Position numbers and translations under genes: made by a program. Below, in pieces: positions 1 through 9,468 of a DNA stretch of 64,000 nt (the first letter of the stretch is position 1; each line of letters opens with the position of its first letter). Origin of the DNA: Haematobacter massiliensis (GTDB taxonomy: Bacteria; Pseudomonadota; Alphaproteobacteria; Rhodobacterales; Rhodobacteraceae). The notes below the pieces were generated by a model. That model made no database searches. It worked only from the letters and a program-made list of their open reading frames with translations, and was not told the DNA's origin. The stretch lies in assembly GCF_000740795.1 (NCBI RefSeq), contig NZ_JGYG01000003.1, positions 372,001 to 436,000 of the forward strand, written 5' to 3'.

Positions 1-519
1 GACCGGATCGACGAGCTTCCCGACGGGCGCATCCACATCTATGACTACAAGACCGGCAGCCCACCCACGGAGAAGCAGCAGCGCGCCTTCGACAAGCAGC
101 TTCTGCTGGAGGCCGCGATGGCCGAGCGCGGGGCGTTCGAGGATTTCGGCCTCGCCGATATCGCCGGTGCCACCTATATCGGCCTTGGCGCCACGCCGAA
201 GGAGGAGCCACTGGACCTCTCCCCCGCCGTGACGGCCGCGGCATGGGAGCAGCTGGCCCAGCTCATCGCCCGCTATGCGGCGGAAGAGACGGGCTATACT
301 TCCCGACGCGCAATGTTCAGCGAAGGCAGCGCCGGGGCCTACGACCATCTCGCACGCTTCGGCGAATGGGAGATGACTGCCACGCCGGAGCCAGAAGACG
401 TCGGTCAGGATACGGCGGCCGACCGGCGCCCAGACGGGCCAGAGGACATGCGACCAGGGCATACCGACGCTTTGGGTGCCGCCACAGACGCACCCCGGAA
501 CGGGAAGGACGACCGATGA
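1..519 (+). CDS. addB: AddB, C-terminal part (double-strand break repair subunit), 5' end outside window
   Basis: The frame is open from base 1 and gives the last 172 residues. AddB is the inactivated-helicase and nuclease partner of AddA; together they resect DNA double-strand ends for RecA-mediated repair. The visible part opens with DRID and continues to DYKTG, the core of the RecB-type PD-(D/E)XK nuclease domain that cuts the 5'-ended strand. The last 45 or so residues are acidic and low in complexity. The TGA stop overlaps the addA start as ATGA, so the two subunits are translationally coupled. Identity rests on this nuclease motif plus the addA neighbour. Confidence 0.93.
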   Translation, partial: DRIDELPDGRIHIYDYKTGSPPTEKQQRAFDKQLLLEAAMAERGAFEDFGLADIAGATYIGLGATPKEEPLDLSPAVTAAAWEQLAQLIARYAAEETGYTSRRAMFSEGSAGAYDHLARFGEWEMTATPEPEDVGQDTAADRRPDGPEDMRPGHTDALGAATDAPRNGKDDR

Positions 520-3500
520 GCCGCGACGCAGCCAGCCAGCGGCAGGTGGATGCCGCCAACCCCCGCGCCTCCACCTGGCTTTCGGCCAACGCAGGCTCCG
601 GCAAGACCCGCGTGCTGACGGACAGGGTGGCGCGGCTCCTCCTGAACGGGGTGGAGCCGCAGCGTATCCTCTGCCTGACCTATACCAAGGCCGCGGCAAG
701 CGAGATGCAGAACCGCCTGTTTCATCGCCTTGGCGAATGGGCGATGCTCGGCGACGGGCCGCTGGGCGATGCGCTCATGAAGCTCGGCATTCCCGCGCAG
801 GACATCGGCGCGGAGCGGCTCCGGGGGGCGCGCCGCCTTTTCGCCCGCGCGATCGAGACGCCGGGCGGCCTGAAGATCCAGACGATCCACTCCTTCTGCG
901 CCTCGCTGCTCCGCCGCTTTCCGTTGGAAGCCGGGGTGACGCCGCAGTTCAGCGAGATCGACGACCGCGCGGCAGAGCTGCTGCGCGAGGAGGTGATAGA
1001 GACGCTGGCCGACGATCCCCGTCACGTCGCCGCCGTGGACGGGGTGGCCGCGCTCTGGACCGGGGACAGCCTGAAGGATCTGGTGGCCCAGATCTGCCAG
1101 CACCGCGCGGCCTTCACCGATCCTCTGAATCGCCGGGCGGCCTTCACGCTCTTCGGTTTGCCTGACGCGTTCACCGCTGCCGATGTGCTGGCCGAAGTTT
1201 GTCTAGGCAATGAGGGCGACCTCTGCCGGGAGTTGATCGCGGCGCTGGAGACCGGCGGTTCGATAGATCTGTCCGCAGCGGAGAAGCTCCGCGCCGCGCG
1301 GTTCGACCCGATGGGGCTTGGCACGCTCGCGGTGCTGGAGGGCGTGTTCCTGACCGGCGCGGGGGCAAAGGAGCCGTTCACAGCCAAGATCGGCAGCTTC
1401 CCCACCAAGGCCACCCGCGCCCGCGTGCCGCGCATGGCGATGGTGGAGGATCTGATGAAGCGGGTGGAGGGGGCGCGGGCGAGGCGCCTCGCCCTCGTCG
1501 CGGCGGAGCGCGCGGCGGCGCTCCATCGTTTCGCCGCCGCCTTCCTGCCGGAGTACGACCGGCGCAAGGCGGAGCGCGGCTGGCTCGACTTCGACGACCT
1601 CATCACCCGCGCCCGCGCCCTGCTGACGGACCGCTCCGCCGCGCAATGGGTGCTGTTCCGGCTGGACGGCGGGATCGACCATATCCTCGTGGACGAGGCG
1701 CAGGACACCAGCCCCGGCCAATGGGCCGTGATAGAACGGCTGGCGGAGGAGTTTGCCGCGGGCGAAGGCGCACGGGTGGAGACGCCGCGCACGCTCTTTG
1801 TCGTAGGCGACAAGAAACAGTCGATCTACTCCTTTCAGGGGGCCGATCTTGCGGTGTTCGAGGCGATGCGGAGGGAGTTCGGCCAGCGTCTCGCCCAGAT
1901 CGACATGCCGCTGGTGGAACTGACGCTCGCCCACTCTTTCCGCTCCTCCGCCGCGGTCCTCAGCGCGGTGGACGCGACTTTCGCGGCGGAGGCCGGCAAA
2001 GGGCTCGGCGGCGAAGTGAACCACATCGCCTTCAAGAACGACATGCCGGGACGGGTCGACCTCTGGCCGCTGGTGCCCAAGGCGGGCGACCCGGAGGAAG
2101 ACGTCTGGTACGAACCTGTCGATCTCGTCACCGACCAGCATCACGAGGCGCGCCTGGCCCGGATGATCGCGCGGGAGATCCGGCGGCTGATAGACGCGGG
2201 CACGCTGATCCCCGAGGGCAACGGCCGCACCCATCCGATGACGGAGGGGGACGTGCTGATCCTCGTGCGACGCCGGAACACGCTCTTTCGCGAGATCATC
2301 CGCGCCTGCAAGCAGGCCGGCCTGGCGATCGCCGGGGCGGACCGGCTGAAGCTCGCCGCCGAAATGGCCATCCGTGATCTGACGGCGCTGCTTTCCTTTC
2401 TCGTCACACCGGAGGATGACCTGTCGCTGGCCGCTGCGCTTCGCTCGCCGCTGTTCGGCTGGGGGGAGGGCGATCTCTACCGGCTGGCGGAGCCGCGGGG
2501 CGGCGCCTTTCTCTGGGAAGCCCTCCGGCGGGAGCGGGAGCGGCACGGGCCGACCCTCGCGATGCTGGACGATCTGCGCGACCAGTCGGACTTCCTGCGG
2601 CCCTATGAGCTGGCCGAGCGCATCCTGACCCGTCATGGCGGGCGCGGCAGGCTTCTGGCCCGGCTGGGGCCGGAGGCGGAGGACGGGATCAACGCCTTTC
2701 TCGCGCAGTCGTTGGCCTATGAGCAGGCGGAGGTGCCCAGCCTGCAGGGCTTCGTCGGCTGGCTCGCCTCCGGTGATGTGGAGGTGAAGCGCCAGGTGGA
2801 CGCGGCGGGAGGGCGCATCCGGGTGATGACGGTGCATGGCTCCAAGGGCCTGGAAGCCCCCGTGGTCATCATGCCCGATACCGCCAAGACACGCCCCCAG
2901 GAACGTGAGCAGATCTATCTTTCCAACGGCACGCCTCTCTGGCGCACCGCCGCCGCCGAAAGCCCCGACCTCATCGCCAGCGCGCGCGGCGACCTTCTGG
3001 AACGGCAGGAGGAGGAACGGGCGCGGCTGCTTTATGTGGCGATGACTCGGGCGCAGTCCTGGCTCATCGTCTGCGGCGCGGGCGAGCCTGCCAAGGACCT
3101 CTCCTCCTGGCACGACCGGATCGCCGCGGGAATCGCGCGGGCGGCGGGCGACGGCCTGAAGCTGGAGGCTTGCACGTTCCCCTCGGGCGAGGGCAAGCGG
3201 CTCTCCCGGGGAGACTGGCCCGCTGACCACCCCGGCGAGGGCGTCATGGCCAGCGGGGAGACGTCGCCCGTTGTACTTCCCGGCTGGACCCTGCAGCCCG
3301 CGCCACCGCCCAGGGAGGACCCAGGCCCGATCTCTCCTTCCGCCCTCGGCGGCGCAAAGGCCCTGCCGGGAGAATCCGGGCTGGATGAGGAGACTGCGAA
3401 GCTCCGCGGCACGCGGCTTCACCTGCTGCTCGAGCACCTGCCGCATTACCCCGATGCGGATTGGGACCGCCTGTCCCACGATCTGCTGGCGCTGGACGAC

Positions 3501-3929
3501 GATCCCCCGCCTGCGGCAGAGCGGCTGGCCCTGCTCGCGGAGGCTCGGGCGGTCATCCAAAATCCGGCGCTTGGATTCCTGTTCGCGCCGGAGACATTGG
3601 CGGAAGTGCCCGTCACCGCGGAAATCGGCGGGCGGCGGATGCTCGGCACCATTGACCGGCTCGTGATCGCACCCGATCACGTCCTCGCCATCGATTTCAA
3701 GTCGAACGCCGTCGTCCCCTCTTCGGAAGCCGAAGTGCCGGAAGGCATTCTTCGCCAGATGGGAGCCTATGCGGCGGCGCTCCGCCTGATCTGGCCGGGG
3801 CGGCGGGTGGAGACGGCTGTTCTCTGGACACGAACGGGGGTGCTCATGCCGCTCGGCCCGGCGCGGGTGGCCGCGGCGCTTGCCGCAGCCATGCCAGAGC
3901 CAGAACATGCCGATCCCTGTCCGCCTTGA
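516..3929 (+). CDS. addA: AddA, UvrD-family helicase-nuclease of AddAB
   Basis: This is an ATP-dependent 3'-5' DNA helicase with a C-terminal nuclease, the motor of the AddAB double-strand-break resection complex. The 1137-residue product has Walker A AGSGKT at residues 26-31, a DEAQD Walker B motif near residue 395, the UvrD-like GDKKQSIYSFQGA segment, and VMTVHGSKGLE in the second RecA-like domain. The nuclease signature GTIDRL...AIDFKSN lies near residue 1060. The start at 516 overlaps the addB stop by 4 nt. An open extension upstream of 516 lies inside addB in another frame and was not used. Length and domain order fit alphaproteobacterial AddA. Confidence 0.96.
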   Translation: MSRDAASQRQVDAANPRASTWLSANAGSGKTRVLTDRVARLLLNGVEPQRILCLTYTKAAASEMQNRLFHRLGEWAMLGDGPLGDALMKLGIPAQDIGAERLRGARRLFARAIETPGGLKIQTIHSFCASLLRRFPLEAGVTPQFSEIDDRAAELLREEVIETLADDPRHVAAVDGVAALWTGDSLKDLVAQICQHRAAFTDPLNRRAAFTLFGLPDAFTAADVLAEVCLGNEGDLCRELIAALETGGSIDLSAAEKLRAARFDPMGLGTLAVLEGVFLTGAGAKEPFTAKIGSFPTKATRARVPRMAMVEDLMKRVEGARARRLALVAAERAAALHRFAAAFLPEYDRRKAERGWLDFDDLITRARALLTDRSAAQWVLFRLDGGIDHILVDEAQDTSPGQWAVIERLAEEFAAGEGARVETPRTLFVVGDKKQSIYSFQGADLAVFEAMRREFGQRLAQIDMPLVELTLAHSFRSSAAVLSAVDATFAAEAGKGLGGEVNHIAFKNDMPGRVDLWPLVPKAGDPEEDVWYEPVDLVTDQHHEARLARMIAREIRRLIDAGTLIPEGNGRTHPMTEGDVLILVRRRNTLFREIIRACKQAGLAIAGADRLKLAAEMAIRDLTALLSFLVTPEDDLSLAAALRSPLFGWGEGDLYRLAEPRGGAFLWEALRRERERHGPTLAMLDDLRDQSDFLRPYELAERILTRHGGRGRLLARLGPEAEDGINAFLAQSLAYEQAEVPSLQGFVGWLASGDVEVKRQVDAAGGRIRVMTVHGSKGLEAPVVIMPDTAKTRPQEREQIYLSNGTPLWRTAAAESPDLIASARGDLLERQEEERARLLYVAMTRAQSWLIVCGAGEPAKDLSSWHDRIAAGIARAAGDGLKLEACTFPSGEGKRLSRGDWPADHPGEGVMASGETSPVVLPGWTLQPAPPPREDPGPISPSALGGAKALPGESGLDEETAKLRGTRLHLLLEHLPHYPDADWDRLSHDLLALDDDPPPAAERLALLAEARAVIQNPALGFLFAPETLAEVPVTAEIGGRRMLGTIDRLVIAPDHVLAIDFKSNAVVPSSEAEVPEGILRQMGAYAAALRLIWPGRRVETAVLWTRTGVLMPLGPARVAAALAAAMPEPEHADPCPP

Positions 3930-3983
3930 CGCTCTCTCTTGCCATACCTACGTTTGCCCCAACACTCAGCCGAGGAGAACCCG

Positions 3984-4304
3984 ATGGCCACGCAATCCGT
4001 CACCGATGCCACCTTTGACAGCGAAGTCCGCCAGTCCGACCTGCCGGTCGTGGTGGATTTCTGGGCCGAATGGTGCGGCCCCTGCCGCCAGATCGGCCCG
4101 GCGCTGGAAGAACTCGCCGTCGAATATGACGGTAAGGTCAAGATCGTGAAGGTGAATGTGGACGAAAACCCGCAATCTCCTTCCCAACTTGGCGTACGCG
4201 GCATCCCCGCCCTGTTCCTGTTCAAGGACGGTGAGGTTGTATCCAACAAGATCGGTGCCGCGCCGAAGGCGGCACTCAAGAACTGGATCGACAGCGCGAT
4301 CTGA
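3984..4304 (+). CDS. trxA: Thioredoxin 1
   Basis: A 106-residue cytosolic dithiol oxidoreductase that keeps protein disulfides reduced and supplies electrons to enzymes such as reductases and peroxidases. The active site WCGPC has its cysteines at residues 31 and 34, followed by the family's KVNVDENP and the cis-proline region RGIPAL. The ATG at 3984 was chosen over one 45 nt upstream because GAGGAGAA precedes it at a normal distance and the protein then starts at the usual place. It lies 54 nt after addA on the same strand and is followed by a strong terminator. Confidence 0.96.
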   Translation: MATQSVTDATFDSEVRQSDLPVVVDFWAEWCGPCRQIGPALEELAVEYDGKVKIVKVNVDENPQSPSQLGVRGIPALFLFKDGEVVSNKIGAAPKAALKNWIDSAI

Positions 4305-4323
4305 TCGCGGCGCGATCCACGGC

Positions 4324-4350
4324 AAGGGCGCCCGCGTCGGGCGCCCTTTT
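4324..4350 (+). terminator. Rho-independent terminator after trxA
   Basis: Two 8-base arms GGGCGCCC (4326-4333 and 4339-4346) enclose a 5-nt loop and are followed by TTTT, with A residues before the stem. It ends the addB-addA-trxA unit 20 nt after trxA and only 30 nt before hslV, so hslV either depends on readthrough or has a promoter very close to its start. Confidence 0.85.
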
Positions 4351-4376
4351 GCTTGGCATCCCGGAAGGAGAGAAGA

Positions 4377-4940
4377 ATGGCGGAAGAACGGTTCCCCGGC
4401 TGGCATGGCACGACGATTGTCGGCATCCGCAAGGGTAACGAGGTGGTGGTGGCGGGCGACGGGCAGGTAAGCCTCGGCCAGACCGTCATCAAGGGCACCG
4501 CCCGCAAGGTGCGCCGCCTCTGTCCCGGCGGGGTGCGGGAGATCGTCGCGGGCTTCGCCGGTTCGACCGCGGATGCCTTCACACTGCTGGAGCGGCTGGA
4601 GGCGAAGCTGGAAGCCACGCCGGGACAGCTCGCGCGGGCGTGCGTCGATCTCGCAAAGGACTGGCGCACGGACAAGTTCCTGCGCAATCTGGAGGCGATG
4701 CTGATTGTCACCGATGGTCATGATCTGCTGGTGCTGACCGGCGCGGGTGACGTCCTGGAGCCGGAGGACGGTGTGGCCGCCATTGGCTCGGGGGGCAACT
4801 ATGCCAAGGCCGCGGCGCTGGCCCTGATGGACAGCGATCTTCCGGCCGAGGACATCGCCCGCCGCGCCATGAAGATCGCGAGCGACATCTGCGTCTATAC
4901 CAACGGTAATCTGACTGTGGAGCGGATTACCGCTCCGTGA
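4377..4940 (+). CDS. hslV: HslV, proteasome-like peptidase subunit of HslUV
   Basis: The 187-residue product is the N-terminal threonine protease that forms the proteolytic core of the HslUV (ClpQY) heat-shock protease. The catalytic threonine is in GTTIVG at residues 12-13, preceded by an 11-residue propeptide-like segment that must be removed. Family landmarks [15 protein letters not shown] and the C-terminal [15 protein letters not shown] are present. GGAAGGAG lies 6 nt before the chosen ATG. Its partner hslU is 740 nt downstream on the same strand, with an opposite-strand gene between them. Confidence 0.96.
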   Translation: MAEERFPGWHGTTIVGIRKGNEVVVAGDGQVSLGQTVIKGTARKVRRLCPGGVREIVAGFAGSTADAFTLLERLEAKLEATPGQLARACVDLAKDWRTDKFLRNLEAMLIVTDGHDLLVLTGAGDVLEPEDGVAAIGSGGNYAKAAALALMDSDLPAEDIARRAMKIASDICVYTNGNLTVERITAP

Positions 4941-5028
4941 CCTGGGCGGGGAGGGTCCGCTTTCTCCTTCCGTTCAACGGCGTTGCGACACACGACAATG
5001 GTCATCAGCGCGCCGACATGCGAACTGG

Positions 5029-5062
5029 CGGAGGAGCGGACCAGTCATGACCCGCTCCTCCG
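5029..5062. terminator. Inverted repeat between convergent genes, possible bidirectional terminator
   Basis: Perfect 11-base arms CGGAGGAGCGG (5029-5039) and CCGCTCCTCCG (5052-5062) flank a 12-nt loop, midway between the ends of hslV and the PPOX gene. There is no T run on either side, so its role as a terminator is an inference from position and stability. Confidence 0.45.
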
Positions 5063-5114
5063 TCCATGCGAGGCGCGCGGGCTGCGAGAAGGCGCGCCCG
5101 TGCCCTGCGACGCT

Positions 5115-5603
5115 TCAGAGCCGCACTTCTGCCACGTTATCCTTGTAGTCCTCCTTCGGGTCGGAACCGAACAGATGCTTGAGCCCGGCCCACATGCCGC
5201 TGGCATCCTTCCAGATCTCCGCGCTTTCCGGGTCGAAGCGGAGAAGCACGAGCTTGGGATCGTCCTTGCCGTCCTCGTACCAAGCGGCGATATGCCGGTT
5301 CCACAGACGATCCACCACCGCCCGATCCGTATCAACGGTGAGCGAGCCGTGCAGGCAGGCAAAAATCCCGTGGCCCTCCGAGGTAAATGTGGCGATGGCC
5401 CGCGACGTCTTGTCGCCCAGACCGTGGACGAGCTCGCTGTCGACGCTGGTAAAGAACCACACCGGGCCACCCTCATCGCCTTCGAAAAGGGCAGTCATCG
5501 GGCGGGTATGGCTGTCATCCTTGCCCGAAATACCCAGCATGACCGTCATGTCGGATTTCAGCGCTTTCCAGAAGTCGGCCGCGAGTTCCTGGGGGGTAGG
5601 CAT
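5115..5603 (-). CDS. Pyridoxamine 5'-phosphate oxidase-fold protein (general stress protein type)
   Basis: The 162-residue protein has a split-barrel flavin-binding fold typical of the 'general stress protein 26' / PPOX-like group. Evidence includes the barrel-like sequence VWFFTSVDSELVHGLG and GIFACLHGSLTVDTD, then a C-terminal WYEDGKDDPKLVLLRF segment typical of this subfamily. Probable ligands are FMN, F420-like cofactors or haem; substrate is unknown. GGAGG sits 7 nt before the ATG at 5603 and only 1 nt before another ATG at 5609, so 5603 is preferred. It is transcribed away from hslU and towards hslV, interrupting the hslVU pair. Confidence 0.8.
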   Translation of the reverse strand: MPTPQELAADFWKALKSDMTVMLGISGKDDSHTRPMTALFEGDEGGPVWFFTSVDSELVHGLGDKTSRAIATFTSEGHGIFACLHGSLTVDTDRAVVDRLWNRHIAAWYEDGKDDPKLVLLRFDPESAEIWKDASGMWAGLKHLFGSDPKEDYKDNVAEVRL

Positions 5604-5682
5604 TGTCATTCCTCCGCTACTGCATAATTGGGAAACGGGCGGAATGCGCGCGTGTTCCCGCAACTGACGAACAGGACCAGAC

Positions 5683-6984
5683 ATGACCAACCTTACCCCG
5701 CGGGAGATCGTCTCGGAGCTCGACCGTTTCATCATCGGCCAGAAGGAGGCGAAGCGCGCCGTGGCTGTCGCCCTGCGCAACCGCTGGCGGCGCAAGCAGC
5801 TTCCCCCCGCGATGCAGGAGGAGGTCTATCCGAAGAACATCCTGATGATCGGGCCGACCGGGGTCGGCAAGACGGAGATCTCCCGCCGTCTGGCAAAACT
5901 GGCGAAAGCACCCTTCATCAAGGTGGAGGCCACGAAATTCACCGAGGTCGGCTATGTCGGGCGGGATGTGGAGCAGATCATCCGCGACCTTTGTGACGCG
6001 GCCATCGCGGAAACCCGCGACCGGATGCGGGATGAAGTGAAGGCCCGTGCCCATAAGGCCGCAGAGGAGCGTGTGGTCGAAGCCATCGCCGGCCGCGACG
6101 CACGGGAGCAGACGCGCGAGATGTTCCGCCAGAAGCTGAAGCGCGGCGAGCTTGACGGACAAGTCATCGAACTGGAGGTTCAGGATACGTCCAGCCCGTT
6201 CGGGGGGATGGAGATCCCCGGCCAGCCCGGCATGGGGATGGTCAATCTCGGCGACATCTTCGGCAAGGCGCTCGGCGGGCGGCGCGTAAAGCGCAAGCTG
6301 AGCGTGGCCGAAAGCTATGAGGTGTTGATCGCCGAGGAGGCGGACAAGCTCATCGACGATGAAGCCGTGACGCGCGCCGCGCTCGAATCGGTGCAGCAGA
6401 ACGGCATCGTCTTCATCGACGAGATCGACAAGGTGGTGGCGCGCGGCGATGCCCGCGGCGCGGAGGTGAGCCGCGAGGGCGTTCAGCGCGACCTGCTGCC
6501 GCTCATCGAGGGGACGACGGTTTCCACCAAATATGGTCCGGTGAAGACGGATCACATTCTGTTCATCGCTTCCGGCGCCTTCCATGTCGCCAAACCCTCG
6601 GACCTGCTGCCGGAGCTTCAAGGCCGCCTGCCGATCCGGGTGGAGCTGCGGGCGCTGACCGAGGAGGACTTCGTGCGCATCCTGAACGAGACGGACAACG
6701 CGCTGACACGGCAGTATGCGGGTCTGATGGGCACAGAATCGGTCAATGTGACCTTCACCGACGATGGCATCGCCGCTGTCGCGCGTATCGCGGCGGATGT
6801 GAACCGCTCGGTGGAGAACATCGGCGCACGGCGGCTCTACACGGTGATGGAGCGGGTGTTCGAGGAACTGTCCTTCACCTCGCCCGACAGGGCGGGCGAG
6901 ACCGTGACCGTGGATGCCGATTTCGTGGAGAACAACGTGGGCGCGCTGGCACGGTCCGCCGACCTCAGCCGCTACGTGCTCTGA
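5683..6984 (+). CDS. hslU: HslU, AAA+ unfoldase of HslUV protease
   Basis: This 433-residue ATPase unfolds substrates and feeds them into HslV. Walker A GPTGVGKT is at residues 57-64, Walker B is in VFIDEIDK near residue 245, and the inserted I-domain lies between them. It keeps the family signature [17 protein letters not shown], containing the GYVG pore loop. The C-terminus ends SRYVL, close to the usual tail that docks in HslV. Its start lies 80 nt from the divergent PPOX start. A hairpin follows at 7004. Confidence 0.97.
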   Translation: MTNLTPREIVSELDRFIIGQKEAKRAVAVALRNRWRRKQLPPAMQEEVYPKNILMIGPTGVGKTEISRRLAKLAKAPFIKVEATKFTEVGYVGRDVEQIIRDLCDAAIAETRDRMRDEVKARAHKAAEERVVEAIAGRDAREQTREMFRQKLKRGELDGQVIELEVQDTSSPFGGMEIPGQPGMGMVNLGDIFGKALGGRRVKRKLSVAESYEVLIAEEADKLIDDEAVTRAALESVQQNGIVFIDEIDKVVARGDARGAEVSREGVQRDLLPLIEGTTVSTKYGPVKTDHILFIASGAFHVAKPSDLLPELQGRLPIRVELRALTEEDFVRILNETDNALTRQYAGLMGTESVNVTFTDDGIAAVARIAADVNRSVENIGARRLYTVMERVFEELSFTSPDRAGETVTVDADFVENNVGALARSADLSRYVL

Positions 6985-7003
6985 GCACTCTCGCCCAAGG
7001 GGG

Positions 7004-7025
7004 AACCGGCCTCTTCAGGCCGGTT
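7004..7025. terminator. Bidirectional hairpin terminator between hslU and nrdJ
   Basis: Nine-base arms AACCGGCCT and AGGCCGGTT enclose the loop CTTC, 20 nt past the hslU stop and 24 nt past the nrdJ stop. The two genes converge here. The T/A runs are short (TT only), so strength is moderate. Confidence 0.65.
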
Positions 7026-7048
7026 CACTCCGCTGCTTCGGCATCGCC

Positions 7049-9343
7049 TCATGAACACTTCGAGTATCCGCAGTCCAGACAGGTCATGCAGCCCTCCGCC
7101 ATGTGGAGATCGTAGCCTCCGCAACTGGGGCAGGCAGGGCCGCGCTTTTCTCCAACCACTACCCGGTCCGCGCGGGGATCGGACTTCAGACCCTGCCCTT
7201 CGCCGGCGATGAAGCCGATGGTGACGAGGTGCCGCTCGATCACCCCCCCGATCGCGGCAAGGATGGACGGCACGTAGCGACCCTCCATCCAGGCGCCGCC
7301 GCGCGGATCGAACACCGCCTTCAACTCCTCCACCACGAAGGACACGTCGCCCCCGCGCCGGAATACGGCGGAGATCATCCGTGTCAGCGCCACCGTCCAG
7401 GCGTAGTGCTCCATGTTCTTGGAGTTGATGAACACCTCGAACGGCAGCCGCTGGCCCCCCACGACGATATCGTTGACCGTGATGTAGATCGCATGGTTCG
7501 AGTCGGGCCATTTCAGCTTGTAGGTCTGGCCTTCCAGCGCCTGCGGTCGATCCAGCGGATCGCTGAGATAGACGACCTCACCCCCGGTAGCGGCGCGCAC
7601 GGGACGTTCCTCGACGGGCGCTGCCGCGGGCGCGGGTTCCACCTTCGGCTCCGCAACCGTCAGAACCGATCCCGTCACGCTGTTGGGACGATAGGTGGTG
7701 CAGCCCTTGCAACCCGTCTCATAGGCCGCAAGATAGACATCCTTGAATGCGTCGAAGGAGATGTCTTCCGGGCAATTGATCGTCTTTGAAATGGAGCTGT
7801 CGATCCATTTCTGCGCCGCCGCCTGCATCCGCACATGGTCGAGCGGAGCAAGGCTCTGGGCATCCACGAACCACTCCGGCAGGGGCGCATCCCCGAACCG
7901 CTCGCGCCAGAGGCGGACAGCGTAGTCCACCACTTCCTCCTCCGTCCGCGAGCCGTCCTTCTGCAGCACCTTGCGGGTGTAGGCATAGGCAAAGACCGGC
8001 TCGATTCCCGAAGAGACGTTGCCCGCGTAGAGCGAAATCGTCCCCGTCGGCGCGATGGAGGTGAGCAGCGCGTTGCGGATGCCCTTCTCCCGGATCGCGG
8101 CCCGGACGTCCTCATCCATCTCCCGCAGGGAGCCGGAGGAGAGGAACTTCTCCACATCGAACAGCGGAAAGGCCCCCTTCTCCGCCGCCAGATCGGCGGA
8201 GGCGAGATAGGCGGAACGCGCGATGGCATGCAGCCATTCCTCCGTCCGCTCGGCGGCCTCCTCCGAACCATAGCGCAGGCCCAGCATCAGCAGCGCATCG
8301 GCCAGCCCCGTGACCCCCAGCCCGATCCGTCGCTTCGCCGCCGCCTCCGCCGCCTGTGACGGCAGCGGAAAGCGCGAGGCATCCACCACGTTGTCCATCA
8401 TGCGCACGGCCACGCGCACCAGATCGTCCAGCACGTCCAGATCCATCCGCGCCTCCGCCCCGAACGGGTCGGAGACCAGCCGCGCGAGGTTGACGGACCC
8501 GAGCAGGCAGGCCCCGTAAGGCGGAAGCGGTTGCTCCCCGCAAGGATTGGTGGCGGAGATCGTCTCGCAATAGGCGAGGTTGTTCATCGCGTTGATCCGG
8601 TCGATGAAGATCACCCCCGGCTCCGCATAATCGTAGGTGGAGCGCATGATGCCGTTCCACAGATCGCGCGCCTGCACCGTGCGATAGACCTTGCTGCCAA
8701 AGCTCAGGTCCCACGGCCCGTCCGCCTTCACCGCCGCCATGAACGCATCCGTCACCAGGACGGAGAGGTTGAACATCCGCAGCCGCGCCGGATCACGCTT
8801 GGCTTTGATGAAATCCTCTATATCGGGGTGGTCGCAGCGCATGGTTGCCATCATGGCGCCGCGCCGCGATCCCGCCGACATGATCGTGCGGCACATCGCA
8901 TCCCACACATCCATGAAGGAAAGCGGGCCGGAGGCATCCGCCGCCACGCCCTTCACCTCCGCTCCGCGGGGCCGGATGGTGGAGAAATCATAGCCGATGC
9001 CGCCGCCCTGCTGCATGGTGAGCGCGGCTTCCTTCAGCATGTCGAAGATGCCTGCCATGCTGTCCGGGATGGTTCCCATGACAAAGCAGTTGAAGAGCGT
9101 GACGCTGCGGCCGGTGCCGGCGCCCGCGATGATGCGGCCTGCGGGCAGGAAGCGGAAATCCTCCAGCGCGGCGTAGAAGCGGTTTTCCCACACTCCCGGG
9201 TCTGCCTCCGTCTCCGCCAGCGCGCGGGCGATGCGGCGCCAGGTATCCTCCACCGTGCCATCCACGGGAGTGCCGTCCGCCTGCCGGAGCCGGTACTTCA
9301 TGTCCCAGATCTGTTCAGCGATGGCAGTATCAAAGCGGGACAT
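7049..9343 (-). CDS. nrdJ: Adenosylcobalamin-dependent ribonucleotide reductase (class II)
   Basis: The 764-residue enzyme reduces ribonucleotides to deoxyribonucleotides by a cobalamin-generated thiyl radical, and works with or without oxygen. It has the ten-stranded barrel motifs FNCFVMG, MQQGGGIGYDFS, TNPCGEQPLPPYGACLLGS and APTGTISL. Near the end is a Cys-rich zinc-binding tail with paired CPSC and CMTCLDC motifs. There is no N-terminal ATP cone. Start 9343 (MSRFD) is chosen; a 14-residue extension to 9385 would overlap the putative NrdR boxes. Activity would need B12 supply from elsewhere in the genome or the medium. Confidence 0.94.
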   Translation of the reverse strand: MSRFDTAIAEQIWDMKYRLRQADGTPVDGTVEDTWRRIARALAETEADPGVWENRFYAALEDFRFLPAGRIIAGAGTGRSVTLFNCFVMGTIPDSMAGIFDMLKEAALTMQQGGGIGYDFSTIRPRGAEVKGVAADASGPLSFMDVWDAMCRTIMSAGSRRGAMMATMRCDHPDIEDFIKAKRDPARLRMFNLSVLVTDAFMAAVKADGPWDLSFGSKVYRTVQARDLWNGIMRSTYDYAEPGVIFIDRINAMNNLAYCETISATNPCGEQPLPPYGACLLGSVNLARLVSDPFGAEARMDLDVLDDLVRVAVRMMDNVVDASRFPLPSQAAEAAAKRRIGLGVTGLADALLMLGLRYGSEEAAERTEEWLHAIARSAYLASADLAAEKGAFPLFDVEKFLSSGSLREMDEDVRAAIREKGIRNALLTSIAPTGTISLYAGNVSSGIEPVFAYAYTRKVLQKDGSRTEEEVVDYAVRLWRERFGDAPLPEWFVDAQSLAPLDHVRMQAAAQKWIDSSISKTINCPEDISFDAFKDVYLAAYETGCKGCTTYRPNSVTGSVLTVAEPKVEPAPAAAPVEERPVRAATGGEVVYLSDPLDRPQALEGQTYKLKWPDSNHAIYITVNDIVVGGQRLPFEVFINSKNMEHYAWTVALTRMISAVFRRGGDVSFVVEELKAVFDPRGGAWMEGRYVPSILAAIGGVIERHLVTIGFIAGEGQGLKSDPRADRVVVGEKRGPACPSCGGYDLHMAEGCMTCLDCGYSKCS

Positions 9344-9350
9344 ATCGTAA

Positions 9351-9366
9351 ACCCTGTATGTTGTGT
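9351..9366 (-). promoter_or_regulatory. Putative NrdR box 1 (start-proximal)
   Basis: Read on the nrdJ strand the 16-mer ACACAACATACAGGGT agrees with the known NrdR consensus (acaCwAtATaTwGtgt) at 13 of 16 positions. It lies 7 nt before the nrdJ start codon and is one of a pair. Confidence 0.6.
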
Positions 9367-9381
9367 GTAAACCGACGGGAA

Positions 9382-9397
9382 ACACAAGATAGGCACT
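9382..9397 (-). promoter_or_regulatory. Putative NrdR box 2 (distal)
   Basis: On the nrdJ strand the 16-mer AGTGCCTATCTTGTGT matches the right half of the NrdR consensus well and the left half poorly (10 of 16 overall). It is separated from box 1 by exactly 15 bases, the spacing (about three helical turns centre to centre) known for paired NrdR boxes. Confidence 0.5.
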
Positions 9398-9468
9398 GAT
9401 TTGTGCGGGTCAACCTTGCCCTCCGGTCAATGCCCGCCTATGTGGTCAGGTATCCCCCGGAGGCGATG

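Noticed and set aside
1203-3908. Very long open frame (about 900 codons) on the minus strand opposite addA
   Set aside because: It is antisense to a clear AddA gene, has no domain motif and no ribosome-binding site. High GC in third positions removes stops on the opposite strand.
5604-5795. Long N-terminal extension of the PPOX gene
   Set aside because: It overlaps the hslU start region on the other strand, and a good ribosome-binding site marks the start at 5603.
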